A stretch of DNA of 64,000 nucleotides from NCBI GenBank assembly GCA_040290295.1, contig PSMW01000007.1, positions 1 to 64,000 on the forward strand, in the 5' to 3' direction. This DNA is from CAADGV01 sp040290295. Lineage in GTDB: Bacteria > Bacteroidota > Ignavibacteria > UBA10030 > UBA6906. A model generated the notes under the pieces. The model saw nothing but the letters and a program-made list of their open reading frames with translations. It did not search any database and was not told the origin of the DNA. This document shows, piece after piece, positions 8,755 to 16,970 of this stretch. Within the stretch, counting starts at the first letter, position 1. Each line of letters begins with the position of its first letter. The position numbers and the translations under genes were made by a program.

Positions 8755-9125
8755 CGAACCGTTTGACGACCGCCGACATTGTGCTGTTGGTTGTACTCAC
8801 GGCGTTCACCATCGGCAGTTTCTTTACGCGGGATCTGCTTGCCTCGCAGGGCTTTACCGTGGTGGTGGAGTTGCGGAATGTTGCGGTGTACAAAGGAAAC
8901 CTCAACGAGGAACGTCAGGTGACTGTACGAGGTGGCTTTGGCGATGTGCGCATTTCTATCCATAACGGATGCGTGGCGGTAGTCCATGCCGAATGTCCGA
9001 ACAAAGTGTGTGTTCGTACCGGCTGGCGCAATCTTGCCGGCGAGTCGATTATCTGCGTGCCGAATCGCCTCGTGATTCGCATTCTCGGCGACATGCCGAA
9101 CGTCGTTAGAGGTATCACAGGATGA
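8751..9125 (+). CDS. NusG domain II-containing membrane-anchored protein
   Basis: A 124-residue protein with one N-terminal membrane segment (residues 9-27) and an extracytoplasmic beta domain of the NusG-II family. Two cysteines lie in AECPNKVCV and one in IICVPNR, a typical pattern for this family. The ATG overlaps the previous stop (ATGA) and its own stop overlaps the apbE start in the same way, so the three genes are translationally coupled. The family is often next to Gx transporters, ApbE or Rnf genes. The Gram-positive EetA protein is, as I recall, a member. Its molecular role is unknown. Confidence 0.75.
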   Translation: MTNRLTTADIVLLVVLTAFTIGSFFTRDLLASQGFTVVVELRNVAVYKGNLNEERQVTVRGGFGDVRISIHNGCVAVVHAECPNKVCVRTGWRNLAGESIICVPNRLVIRILGDMPNVVRGITG

Positions 9126-10138
9126 AAAAGATCGGCATTCTCATAACGGTAGTGTTGCTCTGCTCATGTGAGAGACCGTCGCTGCGTCGCATCGTGCGAC
9201 AAACGACCGCCATGGATACGTATCTCTCGGTAACGGTGTACGACGAGAACATCGGTACGGAGCAAGGCAACGCCATCATCGACTCCGTCTTTGCCGAGGT
9301 TGGTCGGATCGAACAACTTATGACCGATTATGCCGATACCAGCGACGTCGGACGTGTCAACCTCGCCGCAGGCAAGGAGTCGGTTTCAGTTTCGCAAGAG
9401 CTTGTGCATCTCCTCACGCTCGCCAATCACTACTCTGCGTCGTCCAACGGGAGTTTCGACGTGACGGTCGGGCCGATCGTCAGAGCGTGGGACTTTCTCG
9501 GGGTCGAGCATGAAGTGCCGACGCGTTCACGCATCCGTTTGTTGCGACGTTTGGTGGATTATCGGAACATCGTTCTCGACAGCGCGCGTGTGTTTCTGCG
9601 CCAGCGTGGTATGCGCTTGGACCTCGGCGGCATTGCCAAAGGCTATGCTGTGGATCGTTCGGTTGCCCTGCTCAAACGCTTCGGTGTACGCCGTGCCATT
9701 GTTGACTTGGGCGGCAATCTTGGCGTGTGGTGGGAAGGCACGCACGCGCTCGATTCCACGGCAGCGGAAATTCTCATCCGCCACCCGCGCAAAGAAGGAA
9801 CATTCTTCGGATCCTTCCGCGTCGGAACTGCAGGCATCTCCACCTCGGGCGACTATCAGCGCTACTTCATCAAAGATGGGGTACGGTACCATCACATCAT
9901 CGACCCCGCAACGGGCTACCCTGCACGCGACGTTGTCAGTGTCACGATCGTCGCAGAAGATGCAACCGCCGCCGATGCTCTCTCCACGATGGTTTTTGTT
10001 TTGGGGAGAGAAAAAGGCATGGAGTTCATCGAACGCACACCGGGCGTGGAAGGATTGATCGTGTGGGAGGAGGGCGACTCGCTTGCCTATCGCCTCTCGT
10101 CGGGCTTGCAAGGAAAATTCTCTCGCTCACATGATTAG
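9122..10138 (+). CDS. apbE: FAD:protein FMN transferase
   Basis: A 338-residue ApbE-family lipoprotein (lipobox VLLCSC near residue 16) that covalently attaches FMN to Thr/Ser of extracytoplasmic target proteins, using FAD. Seen: MDTYLSVTVYD at the start of the fold, LDLGGIAKGYAVDR, VDLGGNLGV and the C-terminal HHIIDPATGYPA metal/FAD-binding motif. ATGA coupling to the NusG-II gene. No obvious FMN-accepting protein (Rnf/Nqr subunit or FMN-binding lipoprotein) is in the window, so the target must be elsewhere. Confidence 0.93.
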   Translation: MKKIGILITVVLLCSCERPSLRRIVRQTTAMDTYLSVTVYDENIGTEQGNAIIDSVFAEVGRIEQLMTDYADTSDVGRVNLAAGKESVSVSQELVHLLTLANHYSASSNGSFDVTVGPIVRAWDFLGVEHEVPTRSRIRLLRRLVDYRNIVLDSARVFLRQRGMRLDLGGIAKGYAVDRSVALLKRFGVRRAIVDLGGNLGVWWEGTHALDSTAAEILIRHPRKEGTFFGSFRVGTAGISTSGDYQRYFIKDGVRYHHIIDPATGYPARDVVSVTIVAEDATAADALSTMVFVLGREKGMEFIERTPGVEGLIVWEEGDSLAYRLSSGLQGKFSRSHD

Positions 10139-10877
10139 CGTCGAAGCACTCACCTTTCGCTATCCGGGTACCGAGCGCGATATTTTGAGGCATCTCTCGC
10201 TCACCATCACCGAAGCAACATGGACGGCGCTGATGGGCGCCAACGGATCGGGCAAGAGCACACTCGCCCGGTGTCTCGACGGCCTTCTCCGTCCGACGGG
10301 GGGCCGCGTCGTGGTCGATGGCATGGATACGACGCACGCCGATACGCTTCCGCTCATTCGGCGAAAGGTCGGACTCGTCTTTCAAGATCCCCATCTCCAA
10401 ATGACGTCGCCGACGATCGAACGTGAGCTGGCGTTCGGATTACAAAACGTCGGCGTGACCACCGAAGAGGTGCACCGCCGCGTGAACCAGGCGCTCGATC
10501 GTTTTCGATGGCATCACCGACGACATGAATCGCCGGCGTCGCTTTCGGGCGGAGAGAAGCAGCGACTTGCACTCGCTGCCGTGATGCTGCTGCAGCCCAA
10601 GTACCTCGTGCTCGATGAACCGACAGCGTTCCTCTCTCCTCAGTCTCAGCGTTTGGTGTTGGACGACCTCGAGCGCATTGCACGCGACGAACGCGTGGGC
10701 GTTGTGTTCATCACAGAGTCGCTCACCGAGGCGATGCGCGCTGAGCGTGTTATTGTGCTCGACGGCGGGGAAGTGATATTCGACGATACGCCACAGAAGC
10801 TGGCTCTCAACGAGACGGTCATGCATCGAGCAGGCGTCGTTCGGCCGAGAACGTTTGAAACACGCTATGATGTTTGA
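10131..10877 (+). CDS. ecfA1: ECF transporter ATPase A1
   Basis: A 248-residue ABC ATPase of the energy-coupling factor class. Walker A GANGSGKST, Q-loop VFQDPHLQM, signature LSGGEKQRL and Walker B LVLDEPTAF are all present. It starts at ATG 10131, inside the last codons of apbE (8-base overlap), and overlaps ecfA2 by about 11 bases, so the whole run from 8239 is coupled. It is expected to pair with EcfA2 and EcfT to energise one or more S components. Confidence 0.88.
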   Translation: MISVEALTFRYPGTERDILRHLSLTITEATWTALMGANGSGKSTLARCLDGLLRPTGGRVVVDGMDTTHADTLPLIRRKVGLVFQDPHLQMTSPTIERELAFGLQNVGVTTEEVHRRVNQALDRFRWHHRRHESPASLSGGEKQRLALAAVMLLQPKYLVLDEPTAFLSPQSQRLVLDDLERIARDERVGVVFITESLTEAMRAERVIVLDGGEVIFDDTPQKLALNETVMHRAGVVRPRTFETRYDV

Positions 10878-11547
10878 ATTGAACAACGTCCGCTTCAGCT
10901 ATCGGTCGAAAGCATACGGCGTGCGGACAGTCTTCAACGACTGCTCCTTCCTCCTTCAGTCAAGCGAATGTGTTGCCATCGCCGGCGAAGAAGGCAGCGG
11001 CAAGAGCACGCTTCTGCAACTGATGGATGGATTGCTCAAGCCCGAGAGCGGAACGGTCCGCATTGACGACGAAGACATCTGGCGCGCACCGAAACGCCTG
11101 TACCGCATCCGCCGGCGGGTGGGATTTGCATTCCAGTTTCCAGAAATGCAATTCTTTTGCGAGAATGTGCTGGAGGAATTGCTCGTTGCCGCTAAGCATT
11201 ACGCCGTGCCCGTCGGACAGGATGAACTGAACAGGGTGCTCGAACAGTGTGGCTTGCCGCTCACGGTGGTAGAGCGTTCTCCGTTTATGCTGAGCATGGG
11301 GGAAGCTCGCCGCGTTGCGCTCGCGAGCATCATTCTGCACCGACCCGACGCGATCTTGTTGGACGAACCCACTGCCGGACTCGACGCCTTCGGTATGAAG
11401 ACCGTTACCATGCTGTTACAACGTTTGCGTACAGAGGGAAAAACCATTGCCCTCGTGTCGCACGATCGCGATCTGATCGATGCAATTGCCGATCGTGTAG
11501 TTGTGCTGGATCAGGGTCGCGTGGCGAAGGAAGAGCATCTACGGTAA
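10867..11547 (+). CDS. ecfA2: ECF transporter ATPase A2
   Basis: A 226-residue second ECF ATPase. Walker A is GEEGSGKST, the Q-loop FQFPEMQFF is typical of EcfA, and Walker B is ILLDEPTAG. The signature reads LSMGEARRV rather than LSGGQ/E, a mild divergence at one of the two ATP sites. Two adjacent ATGs (10867 and 10870) could serve as the start. The last 9 bases overlap the end of ecfT on the other strand. Confidence 0.87.
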   Translation: MMFELNNVRFSYRSKAYGVRTVFNDCSFLLQSSECVAIAGEEGSGKSTLLQLMDGLLKPESGTVRIDDEDIWRAPKRLYRIRRRVGFAFQFPEMQFFCENVLEELLVAAKHYAVPVGQDELNRVLEQCGLPLTVVERSPFMLSMGEARRVALASIILHRPDAILLDEPTAGLDAFGMKTVTMLLQRLRTEGKTIALVSHDRDLIDAIADRVVVLDQGRVAKEEHLR

Positions 11548-12312
11548 CGAGAGGGTCGAGGACGTGAGTGCTGCACCGACCAGTTGAGCCACGACGACGA
11601 CCAGAACGCTTCGATCTCGACTTGCCATCAGCAACGTTCTGTAGGGCGTTCTCGGTGCCGACGGATCGAACGCTCGCGCTTCCATCGCTTGGGCAAGATG
11701 TTGCGAAGCGCGAAGCGCCGAAACGAACAACGGCAGTGCAGCAGAGGCGGCAAACCGGACTTTCCCGATCCATCCGCTGTCGGCATCTGCGCCGCGCGCA
11801 AGCTGTGCCTGTTTGATCTGCTGTGCGCACTGAATGAGCAGAGGTACAACGTTCACCGTCAAACCCATCACCGTCACGACCTGACTCCACCAGCGTTTGT
11901 TTCGCACGCGCAGGCTTTCGATTGCATCGAGGAGTTCAACTGTTCTGGTTGTTTGCGCAAAGAGAAACGATGCAAACAGCAGCAGCACCAACCGGGCAGA
12001 AAGCACCAATCCTTCCTGAAGTCCTTCGAGTGTTCCGTACACCCCCAACACGTCGACGATGACCTTCCCGCTGGTCGTGAATGTGTTGAGACACGTGATG
12101 AAAAGGATGAACCACACGATCCGAACCGTTTGAACAAGAAGCGCTCGCACACTCACAGGTGACAAGACCAGAGCGAGAGCAAGGACGAACGCTGCGGAGG
12201 CAACAGCAACAATGTTCGTGATAATCAAGAGTTGAAATCCAAGGAGCAAGAGTGCGACAAGTTTGGTGCGCGGATCCAACTGCTGAAGGAACGTGTCCGT
12301 TCGGGTATTCAT
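11539..12312 (-). CDS. ecfT: ECF transporter transmembrane subunit T
   Basis: A 257-residue polytopic protein of the CbiQ/EcfT family. The N terminus carries the LDPRTKL motif common in EcfT. The two coupling-helix signatures appear as LARGAD (around residue 172) and MEARAFD (around 217), matching the A-R-x/x-R-A elements that contact the two ATPases. It is transcribed against ecfA1A2 and overlaps ecfA2 tail to tail by 9 bases, which is unusual because A, A and T normally share an operon. A weak promoter (TTGACT-N15-TACATT) lies just upstream. Confidence 0.85.
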   Translation of the reverse strand: MNTRTDTFLQQLDPRTKLVALLLLGFQLLIITNIVAVASAAFVLALALVLSPVSVRALLVQTVRIVWFILFITCLNTFTTSGKVIVDVLGVYGTLEGLQEGLVLSARLVLLLFASFLFAQTTRTVELLDAIESLRVRNKRWWSQVVTVMGLTVNVVPLLIQCAQQIKQAQLARGADADSGWIGKVRFAASAALPLFVSALRASQHLAQAMEARAFDPSAPRTPYRTLLMASRDRSVLVVVVAQLVGAALTSSTLSLP

Positions 12313-12375
12313 GGCAAAAGCGAGTATGCTGGATCAATGTATGAAAATTTTGCGAGAGTCAACGGCGTGAGTTTG

Positions 12376-12404
12376 TTGGCAGAAACATCCGTGGGTGATA
12401 TTTA
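12376..12404 (+). promoter_or_regulatory. Predicted promoter of the receiver-domain gene
   Basis: TTGGCA, 17 bases, TATTTA, about 85 bases before the preferred start codon at 12490. Fits the window-wide pattern. Confidence 0.45.
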
Positions 12405-12489
12405 ACACACGATGCCCGCGTGCGATTCAGTATCATGCACGTGCATCCTTTGCCTACCATGAGTTTCACTTTCACGGAGAATGTTGTGC

Positions 12490-13155
12490 ATGCATGGGTT
12501 TATCGAAGACAAGACTGCCGCGGTTGACCATCCCTATCGCAGAGCGAAGGTCGAACACTACACGGAACGAGCGGAAGAACTGGCGCGCATGGCGCGGTAT
12601 CGAGCAGCTCGAACAACGTTGGCATCGGCCTTTGCCTTGGAACCTCAGTATCAGCCGGCAATCGAACTTCAGCGCTTTCTTGACGAGACCGTCGCCGCTC
12701 TGCTCAGCAACGCCACTGCGTTGTCGTCTGTCGGTAACGGGTCGGGGCGTACAGCACGGCGAAAGGAAGTGATTCTGGTCGTCGACCAAGACGAGCGGAT
12801 TCTGACGGCGATGGCGCAAACGTTGCGCGCGTACGGCTTCGGCGCAGTGGGTGCGTCGGGATTCGACGAGGCGATCGAAGCCCTGCAAGCATTCAAACCT
12901 CATCTCATTATTTCTGAAGTCAATTTCGAGAACGGACCGGTCGGGTACGACCTGTATCTGTGGGTACGGCACAACGAAGAGTTGAAGGACATTCCGTTTC
13001 TCTATCTTGCCACGCGGGTAACACGTGAGATGCTTATTGCAGGGAAGCGGATGGGAGTGGATGAATTCATCGTCAAGCCGTTGGACGAAGAAGTGGTGAT
13101 GGCGTCCATCCTGCAATGTCTAGCTCGACAGAAGCGGAAGAAGAAAACGGCGTAA
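12490..13155 (+). CDS. Helical/TPR-like protein with degenerate receiver domain
   Basis: About 221 residues: an N-terminal helical segment (10-75) that resembles a single TPR pair, a short linker, then a receiver-like fold (93-217). The acidic pocket is partly kept (VVDQDE) and the Lys is kept (FIVKPL), but the phospho-acceptor Asp is replaced by Glu143 in IISEVNF, a change that often mimics or bypasses phosphorylation. ATG 12490 lies 10 bases after GGAG. ATG 12481 is also in frame but almost abuts the GGAG. No kinase or output domain is near. A hairpin terminator follows. Confidence 0.7.
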   Translation: MHGFIEDKTAAVDHPYRRAKVEHYTERAEELARMARYRAARTTLASAFALEPQYQPAIELQRFLDETVAALLSNATALSSVGNGSGRTARRKEVILVVDQDERILTAMAQTLRAYGFGAVGASGFDEAIEALQAFKPHLIISEVNFENGPVGYDLYLWVRHNEELKDIPFLYLATRVTREMLIAGKRMGVDEFIVKPLDEEVVMASILQCLARQKRKKKTA

Positions 13156-13178
13156 AGATTTCATCTCACCAACAAGAG

Positions 13179-13218
13179 AAGCCGGAAGCGCGATGCGCTC
13201 TTCGGCTTTATTGCTTTT
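13179..13218 (+). terminator. Rho-independent terminator, imperfect
   Basis: An imperfect stem (AAGCCGGAAGCGC with GCGCTCTTCGGCTT) is followed by TTATTGCTTTT. It closes the receiver-protein gene and overlaps the -35 region of the queE promoter. Confidence 0.55.
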
Positions 13219-13239
13219 CCCTGCCCCTCTTCGTACCTT
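13211..13239 (+). promoter_or_regulatory. Predicted promoter of queE-queC, likely leaderless
   Basis: TTGCTT, 17 bases, TACCTT. The -10-like element ends 6 bases before the queE GTG, so transcription should start at or very near the start codon. No purine-rich ribosome site is present between them. Confidence 0.55.
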
Positions 13240-13245
13240 TTTCGT

Positions 13246-13890
13246 GTGAAGAACCTTATCGTTAACGAGATTTTCTACAGCATTCAGGGCGAGTCCACGC
13301 ACATGGGCAAGCCCTGTGTGTTTGTGCGCCTGACCTTTTGCAACCTCCGATGTGTGTGGTGCGATACCGCGTATGCATTCGAGGAGGGCGTGCCGATGTC
13401 GATCGAGCAGATACTCGATGCAGTAGCGGTCTATCACTGCAAGCTCGTTGAAATTACGGGCGGCGAGCCGTTGGCGCAAATGGGCGTCCACGAACTGATG
13501 AGCACACTCTGCGACCGCGGATACACGGTGCTCCTGGAAACGAGCGGCAGCATCAGCATTCGCGGGATCGATCAGCGCGTGCAGATCATCATGGATATCA
13601 AATGCCCGGGCAGCGATATGGCGAAGCACAACCTGTGGGAAAACATCGACCTGCTGAGACCGTCGGATGAATTGAAATTCGTGGTCGCCGACAAAAACGA
13701 TTTCGATTGGGCGGTAACCGTCGTGCGACAGTTTGGATTGGAAGGACGATGCCCCGTGTTGTTTTCACCCGTGTTCGGCGAGCTCCAGCCCGTCCGCTTG
13801 GCGGAGTGGCTGTTGGAAAGCGGCATCGCCGCACGGATGCAACTGCAAATACACAAGTACATTTGGGAGCCGGAGACACGCGGCGTATGA
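13246..13890 (+). CDS. queE: 7-carboxy-7-deazaguanine synthase
   Basis: A 214-residue radical-SAM enzyme converting 6-carboxytetrahydropterin to 7-carboxy-7-deazaguanine in queuosine biosynthesis. The cluster-binding motif is TFCNLRCVWCDT (C-x3-C-x2-C), followed by EITGGEPL. The N terminus NEIFYSIQGES is diagnostic of QueE. GTG 13246 is the only sensible start, and the predicted promoter leaves almost no leader. It overlaps queC as ATGA. Confidence 0.93.
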   Translation: MKNLIVNEIFYSIQGESTHMGKPCVFVRLTFCNLRCVWCDTAYAFEEGVPMSIEQILDAVAVYHCKLVEITGGEPLAQMGVHELMSTLCDRGYTVLLETSGSISIRGIDQRVQIIMDIKCPGSDMAKHNLWENIDLLRPSDELKFVVADKNDFDWAVTVVRQFGLEGRCPVLFSPVFGELQPVRLAEWLLESGIAARMQLQIHKYIWEPETRGV

Positions 13891-14576
13891 AAGAGAAGAG
13901 ATTGGCGGTGGTGCTGGCAAGCGGCGGTATGGATAGTTGTGTCACGACGGCCATCGCTGCGGAAGAGTATCGTTTGGCGTTGATGCACTGCAACTACGGC
14001 CAGCGAACGGAGAGACGGGAGCTGGAAGCATTTCATGCTATCGCCGATCATTACCGCGCCGAGCATCGGCTGGTGGTGCCGATGGAACACTTCGCGAGAA
14101 TCGGCGGTTCAAGTCTTACCGATCCTTCTCTTCCGGTTGCAAAGGCCGATCTCCACGCCAAAGAAATTCCAACGTCGTACGTTCCTTTTCGTAATGCCAA
14201 CATGCTTTCGGCAGCGGTGAGTTGGGCAGAGGTGCTTGGTGCCACGGCGATTTTCGTGGGCGCCGTGCAGGAAGACTCGTCTGGCTATCCGGATTGCCGT
14301 CGAGAATTCTACGATGCATTCGAAAAGGTTATTGTCGTCGGCACGAAACCGACAACGACCATCGTCGTGCTGACGCCTATCATTTCCATGACGAAAATGG
14401 AGATTGTGCTGCGCGGCGTAGCGCTGGGCGCTCCGCTGCACTTGACTTGGTCGTGCTATCAGCGCGAAGACGTTGCCTGTGGGGTGTGCGATAGTTGCGC
14501 GTTGCGCCTTCGCGGCTTCCGTCTGGCGGAGGTGGAAGATCCTCTTCCGTATGGGCAACGTCCGGTCTATGTGTGA
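13887..14576 (+). CDS. queC: 7-cyano-7-deazaguanine synthase
   Basis: A 229-residue ATP-dependent enzyme that makes preQ0 from carboxydeazaguanine. It has the PP-loop VVLASGGMDS at the N terminus, HCNYGQR, and a C-terminal zinc site with cysteines in SCYQRED, ACGVCDSC. The ATG overlaps the queE stop, so the two consecutive pathway steps are co-translated. Later steps (QueF, Tgt) are not in the window. Confidence 0.94.
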   Translation: MKEKRLAVVLASGGMDSCVTTAIAAEEYRLALMHCNYGQRTERRELEAFHAIADHYRAEHRLVVPMEHFARIGGSSLTDPSLPVAKADLHAKEIPTSYVPFRNANMLSAAVSWAEVLGATAIFVGAVQEDSSGYPDCRREFYDAFEKVIVVGTKPTTTIVVLTPIISMTKMEIVLRGVALGAPLHLTWSCYQREDVACGVCDSCALRLRGFRLAEVEDPLPYGQRPVYV

Positions 14577-14639
14577 ACAGCTCGCGGGGGAGAGCGAAGC
14601 ACGTATCTCTCTACACTTCTGAAAGAACGAGGAACCGTT

Positions 14640-16163
14640 ATGGAACAGTTCAAAGAAAGCATCTACAAACTGATTGTCGAAACCTCCAGTAATTTACCGC
14701 ACGACGTTCGGCGCGCGCTTACACGAGCGATGGAGGAAGAGAATCCCAATACGCAGTCAGGGTTGGCGTTGCAAACCATCGCCGTCAACGTCGATATGGC
14801 GTGCGAGATGGAAGCACCGATTTGTCAAGACACCGGCATGCCGACGTTTTTCATCCATTGCCCTGTCGGGGCAAATCAGATCACGATGAAAAAACAGATT
14901 CTCGAAGCGGTCGCGGAAGCTACCGTTAAAGGCAAGCTGCGTCCGAACTCCGTCGATTCGCTCACCGGGAAGAACAGCGGCAACAATCTGGGACCCGGCA
15001 CGCCGATCATTCACTTCGAGCAATGGGAGAACGACGAGATCGATGTGCGGTTGATTCTGAAGGGAGGTGGATGCGAGAACAAAAACATCCAGTACTCGTT
15101 ACCGGCAGAGTTGGAGAACCTCGGTCGAGCGGATCGGAATCTTGAAGGAGTGCGAAAGGCGATCATGCACGCGGTGTATCAAGCGCAGGGGCAAGGCTGC
15201 AGCGTCGGTGCGATCGGCGTGGCCATCGGCGGCGATCGGACGTCGGGTTATGAGATGGCGAAGCAGCAACTCTTTCGTTCGCTCGACGACGTCAATCCGG
15301 ATCCCGAACTTGCGAAGCTCGAAGCACGCATCATGGAAGATGCGAACAAACTCGGCATCGGCACGATGGGATTCGGCGGGCGCGTCACGCTCATCGGCTG
15401 CAAGATCGGCGCGTACAATCGCTTGCCCGCGAGTTTCTTTGTCAGCGTTGCGTATGATTGCTGGGCGTTTCGTCGGCTCGGCGTTGTGCTCGATGCGCGC
15501 ACGGGAGCAATCACCCGCTGGCTCTACAAAGGTGATACGCCTGCGGTGAAGATGGCAAAGCGCGAAGGATTGCCCGTGACGGGACGTGAGGTTTCGCTCA
15601 CCACACCGCTGTCCGAAGCACAGATTCGGCAACTCACAGTGGGTGATGTCGTCTTGCTCAACGGCTTGGTACACATGGGCAGAGACATGCTTCATCACCA
15701 CTTGATGACACACGACGCGCCGGTCGATCTCAACGGCGCGGCACTCTATCACTGCGGACCTGTTGCGCTGAAGTCGAACGGTACATGGGTGATCACCGCT
15801 GCAGGACCTACCACAAGCATCCGTGAGGAACCGTATCAAGCCGATATCATCAAGAAGTTCGGCATTCGGGTCGTGATGGGTAAAGGGGGTATGGGCAAGA
15901 AGACCCTCGCGGCGCTGAAAGAACACGGCGCCGTGTACCTCAACGCTATCGGCGGAGCGGCGCAATTCTACGCAAAGTGCATTACCGACGTGACCGGCGT
16001 TGATTTCCTCGAAGAGTTCGGCGTGCCCGAGGCAATGTGGCATGTCGTGGTTAAGGACTTCCCCGCCATCGTAACGATGGATGCAAACGGAAACAGCCTC
16101 CACGCTGAAGTCGAAACATCAAGTGCCGAACAACTGAAAAGGTTTGCAACAACGCCGTCATAA
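14640..16163 (+). CDS. Class I (iron-sulfur) fumarate hydratase, fused alpha-beta form
   Basis: A 507-residue cytosolic [4Fe-4S] fumarase interconverting fumarate and malate. The alpha domain (1-290) holds the cluster cysteines in APICQDTG, GGGCENKN and GQGCSVGAIG. The beta domain (300-500) contains VVLLNGLVHMGRD and the CGPVALKSNG segment. Start ATG 14640 follows GAGGAAC with good spacing. With mdh and sdhCAB elsewhere in the window it completes the C4 part of the TCA cycle. Oxygen-sensitive class I fumarases are common in microaerobic or anaerobic bacteria. Tartrate dehydratase is a related alternative but less likely in this context. Confidence 0.9.
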   Translation: MEQFKESIYKLIVETSSNLPHDVRRALTRAMEEENPNTQSGLALQTIAVNVDMACEMEAPICQDTGMPTFFIHCPVGANQITMKKQILEAVAEATVKGKLRPNSVDSLTGKNSGNNLGPGTPIIHFEQWENDEIDVRLILKGGGCENKNIQYSLPAELENLGRADRNLEGVRKAIMHAVYQAQGQGCSVGAIGVAIGGDRTSGYEMAKQQLFRSLDDVNPDPELAKLEARIMEDANKLGIGTMGFGGRVTLIGCKIGAYNRLPASFFVSVAYDCWAFRRLGVVLDARTGAITRWLYKGDTPAVKMAKREGLPVTGREVSLTTPLSEAQIRQLTVGDVVLLNGLVHMGRDMLHHHLMTHDAPVDLNGAALYHCGPVALKSNGTWVITAAGPTTSIREEPYQADIIKKFGIRVVMGKGGMGKKTLAALKEHGAVYLNAIGGAAQFYAKCITDVTGVDFLEEFGVPEAMWHVVVKDFPAIVTMDANGNSLHAEVETSSAEQLKRFATTPS

Positions 16164-16195
16164 ACTCCATCCCCCATACACCACAGGAGACATCT

Positions 16196-16693
16196 ATGCT
16201 CAGCAAGAACATCCTCAACGCATTCAACACACAAATCAAAGACGAGCTCGAATCCGCGTACCTGTATCTGTCCATGTCGTCGTATTGCAATGCAGAGAGC
16301 TTCTTCGGTTTCGCGAAATGGTTACGCTTGCAGGCACAGGAAGAGTTGGGCCACGGTATGCGCTTGTTCGATTACGTGCATCATCGGGGCGCACAGGTGT
16401 CCTTGCAAGCGATCGAAGAACCGAAAGCCCGCTTCACGGATCTTTTGGAATTGTTCAGGATCGTGTTGGAGCACGAGCAGAAGGTCACCTCGCGCATTCA
16501 TAAGCTCTACGAATTGACGCTGCAAGAAAACGATTACGCGAGTCAAGTTGAACTGCAATGGTTCATCACCGAGCAGGTCGAAGAGGAACAAACAGCAGCA
16601 GCCATCGTGGAGCAGTTGCGTAAAGTGGGCGACAACAAGGCGGCGTTGTTGATGATGGATCGAGAGATGGCTGCACGTTCTGCTGCGGCGTAG
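16196..16693 (+). CDS. ftnA: Bacterial non-haem ferritin
   Basis: A 165-residue ferritin that oxidises Fe(II) and stores iron in a 24-mer cage. Ferroxidase ligands are visible in KDELESAYLYLS (Glu17), AQEELGHGMR (Glu50, His53) and the EQVEEEQ segment (near 127-130). Length and lack of a haem-binding Met position fit FtnA rather than bacterioferritin. ATG 16196 follows CAGGAGACATCT. It sits 32 bases after the iron-sulfur fumarase and two hairpin terminators follow it. Confidence 0.92.
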   Translation: MLSKNILNAFNTQIKDELESAYLYLSMSSYCNAESFFGFAKWLRLQAQEELGHGMRLFDYVHHRGAQVSLQAIEEPKARFTDLLELFRIVLEHEQKVTSRIHKLYELTLQENDYASQVELQWFITEQVEEEQTAAAIVEQLRKVGDNKAALLMMDREMAARSAAA

Positions 16694-16705
16694 GTTGATC
16701 ATCGG

Positions 16706-16737
16706 CGCACAGAGCGAGAACGCTCCGTGCGTTTTTT
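16706..16737 (+). terminator. Rho-independent terminator of ftnA
   Basis: An 11-base stem (CGCACAGAGCG with CGCTCCGTGCG, one mismatch) with an AGAA loop and six T residues. Confidence 0.85.
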
Positions 16738-16741
16738 CTTC

Positions 16742-16775
16742 GGGATCAGAGGGAAGGCTGCTGATCCCGTTTTTG
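16742..16775 (+). terminator. Second terminator hairpin
   Basis: A perfect 8-base stem (GGGATCAG with CTGATCCC), an 11-base loop, then GTTTTTGTTT. It stands directly behind the first terminator and reinforces the end of the ftnA transcript. Confidence 0.7.
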
Positions 16776-16970
16776 TTTGTGACGTCAACCTTGATCGGCC
16801 CGAACACTCCCTGTCCATCTCCACGCTCGCTTCTACGGTGTGGCTCTCGATTGTTTTGCGATTACTTTCCACGCACTGACCGATGGCGTTCCGTACTTTC
16901 GTTGCGTTGTGTGTTACGAAGCGCGGGGAACGGATCGTTGTCTTCGAGTCGAGACTGTCTCCATTTGAAC
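16776..16970. other. Intergenic stretch, nothing recognised
   Basis: No coding or RNA feature supported. With the remnant that follows and 17196-17278, this forms a 500-base decayed region between the ftnA terminators and ychF. Confidence 0.5.

Noticed and set aside
13156..13245. preQ1 riboswitch upstream of queE
   Set aside because: The 90-base spacer is accounted for by a terminator hairpin and a promoter. No leader RNA would exist upstream of the start codon.
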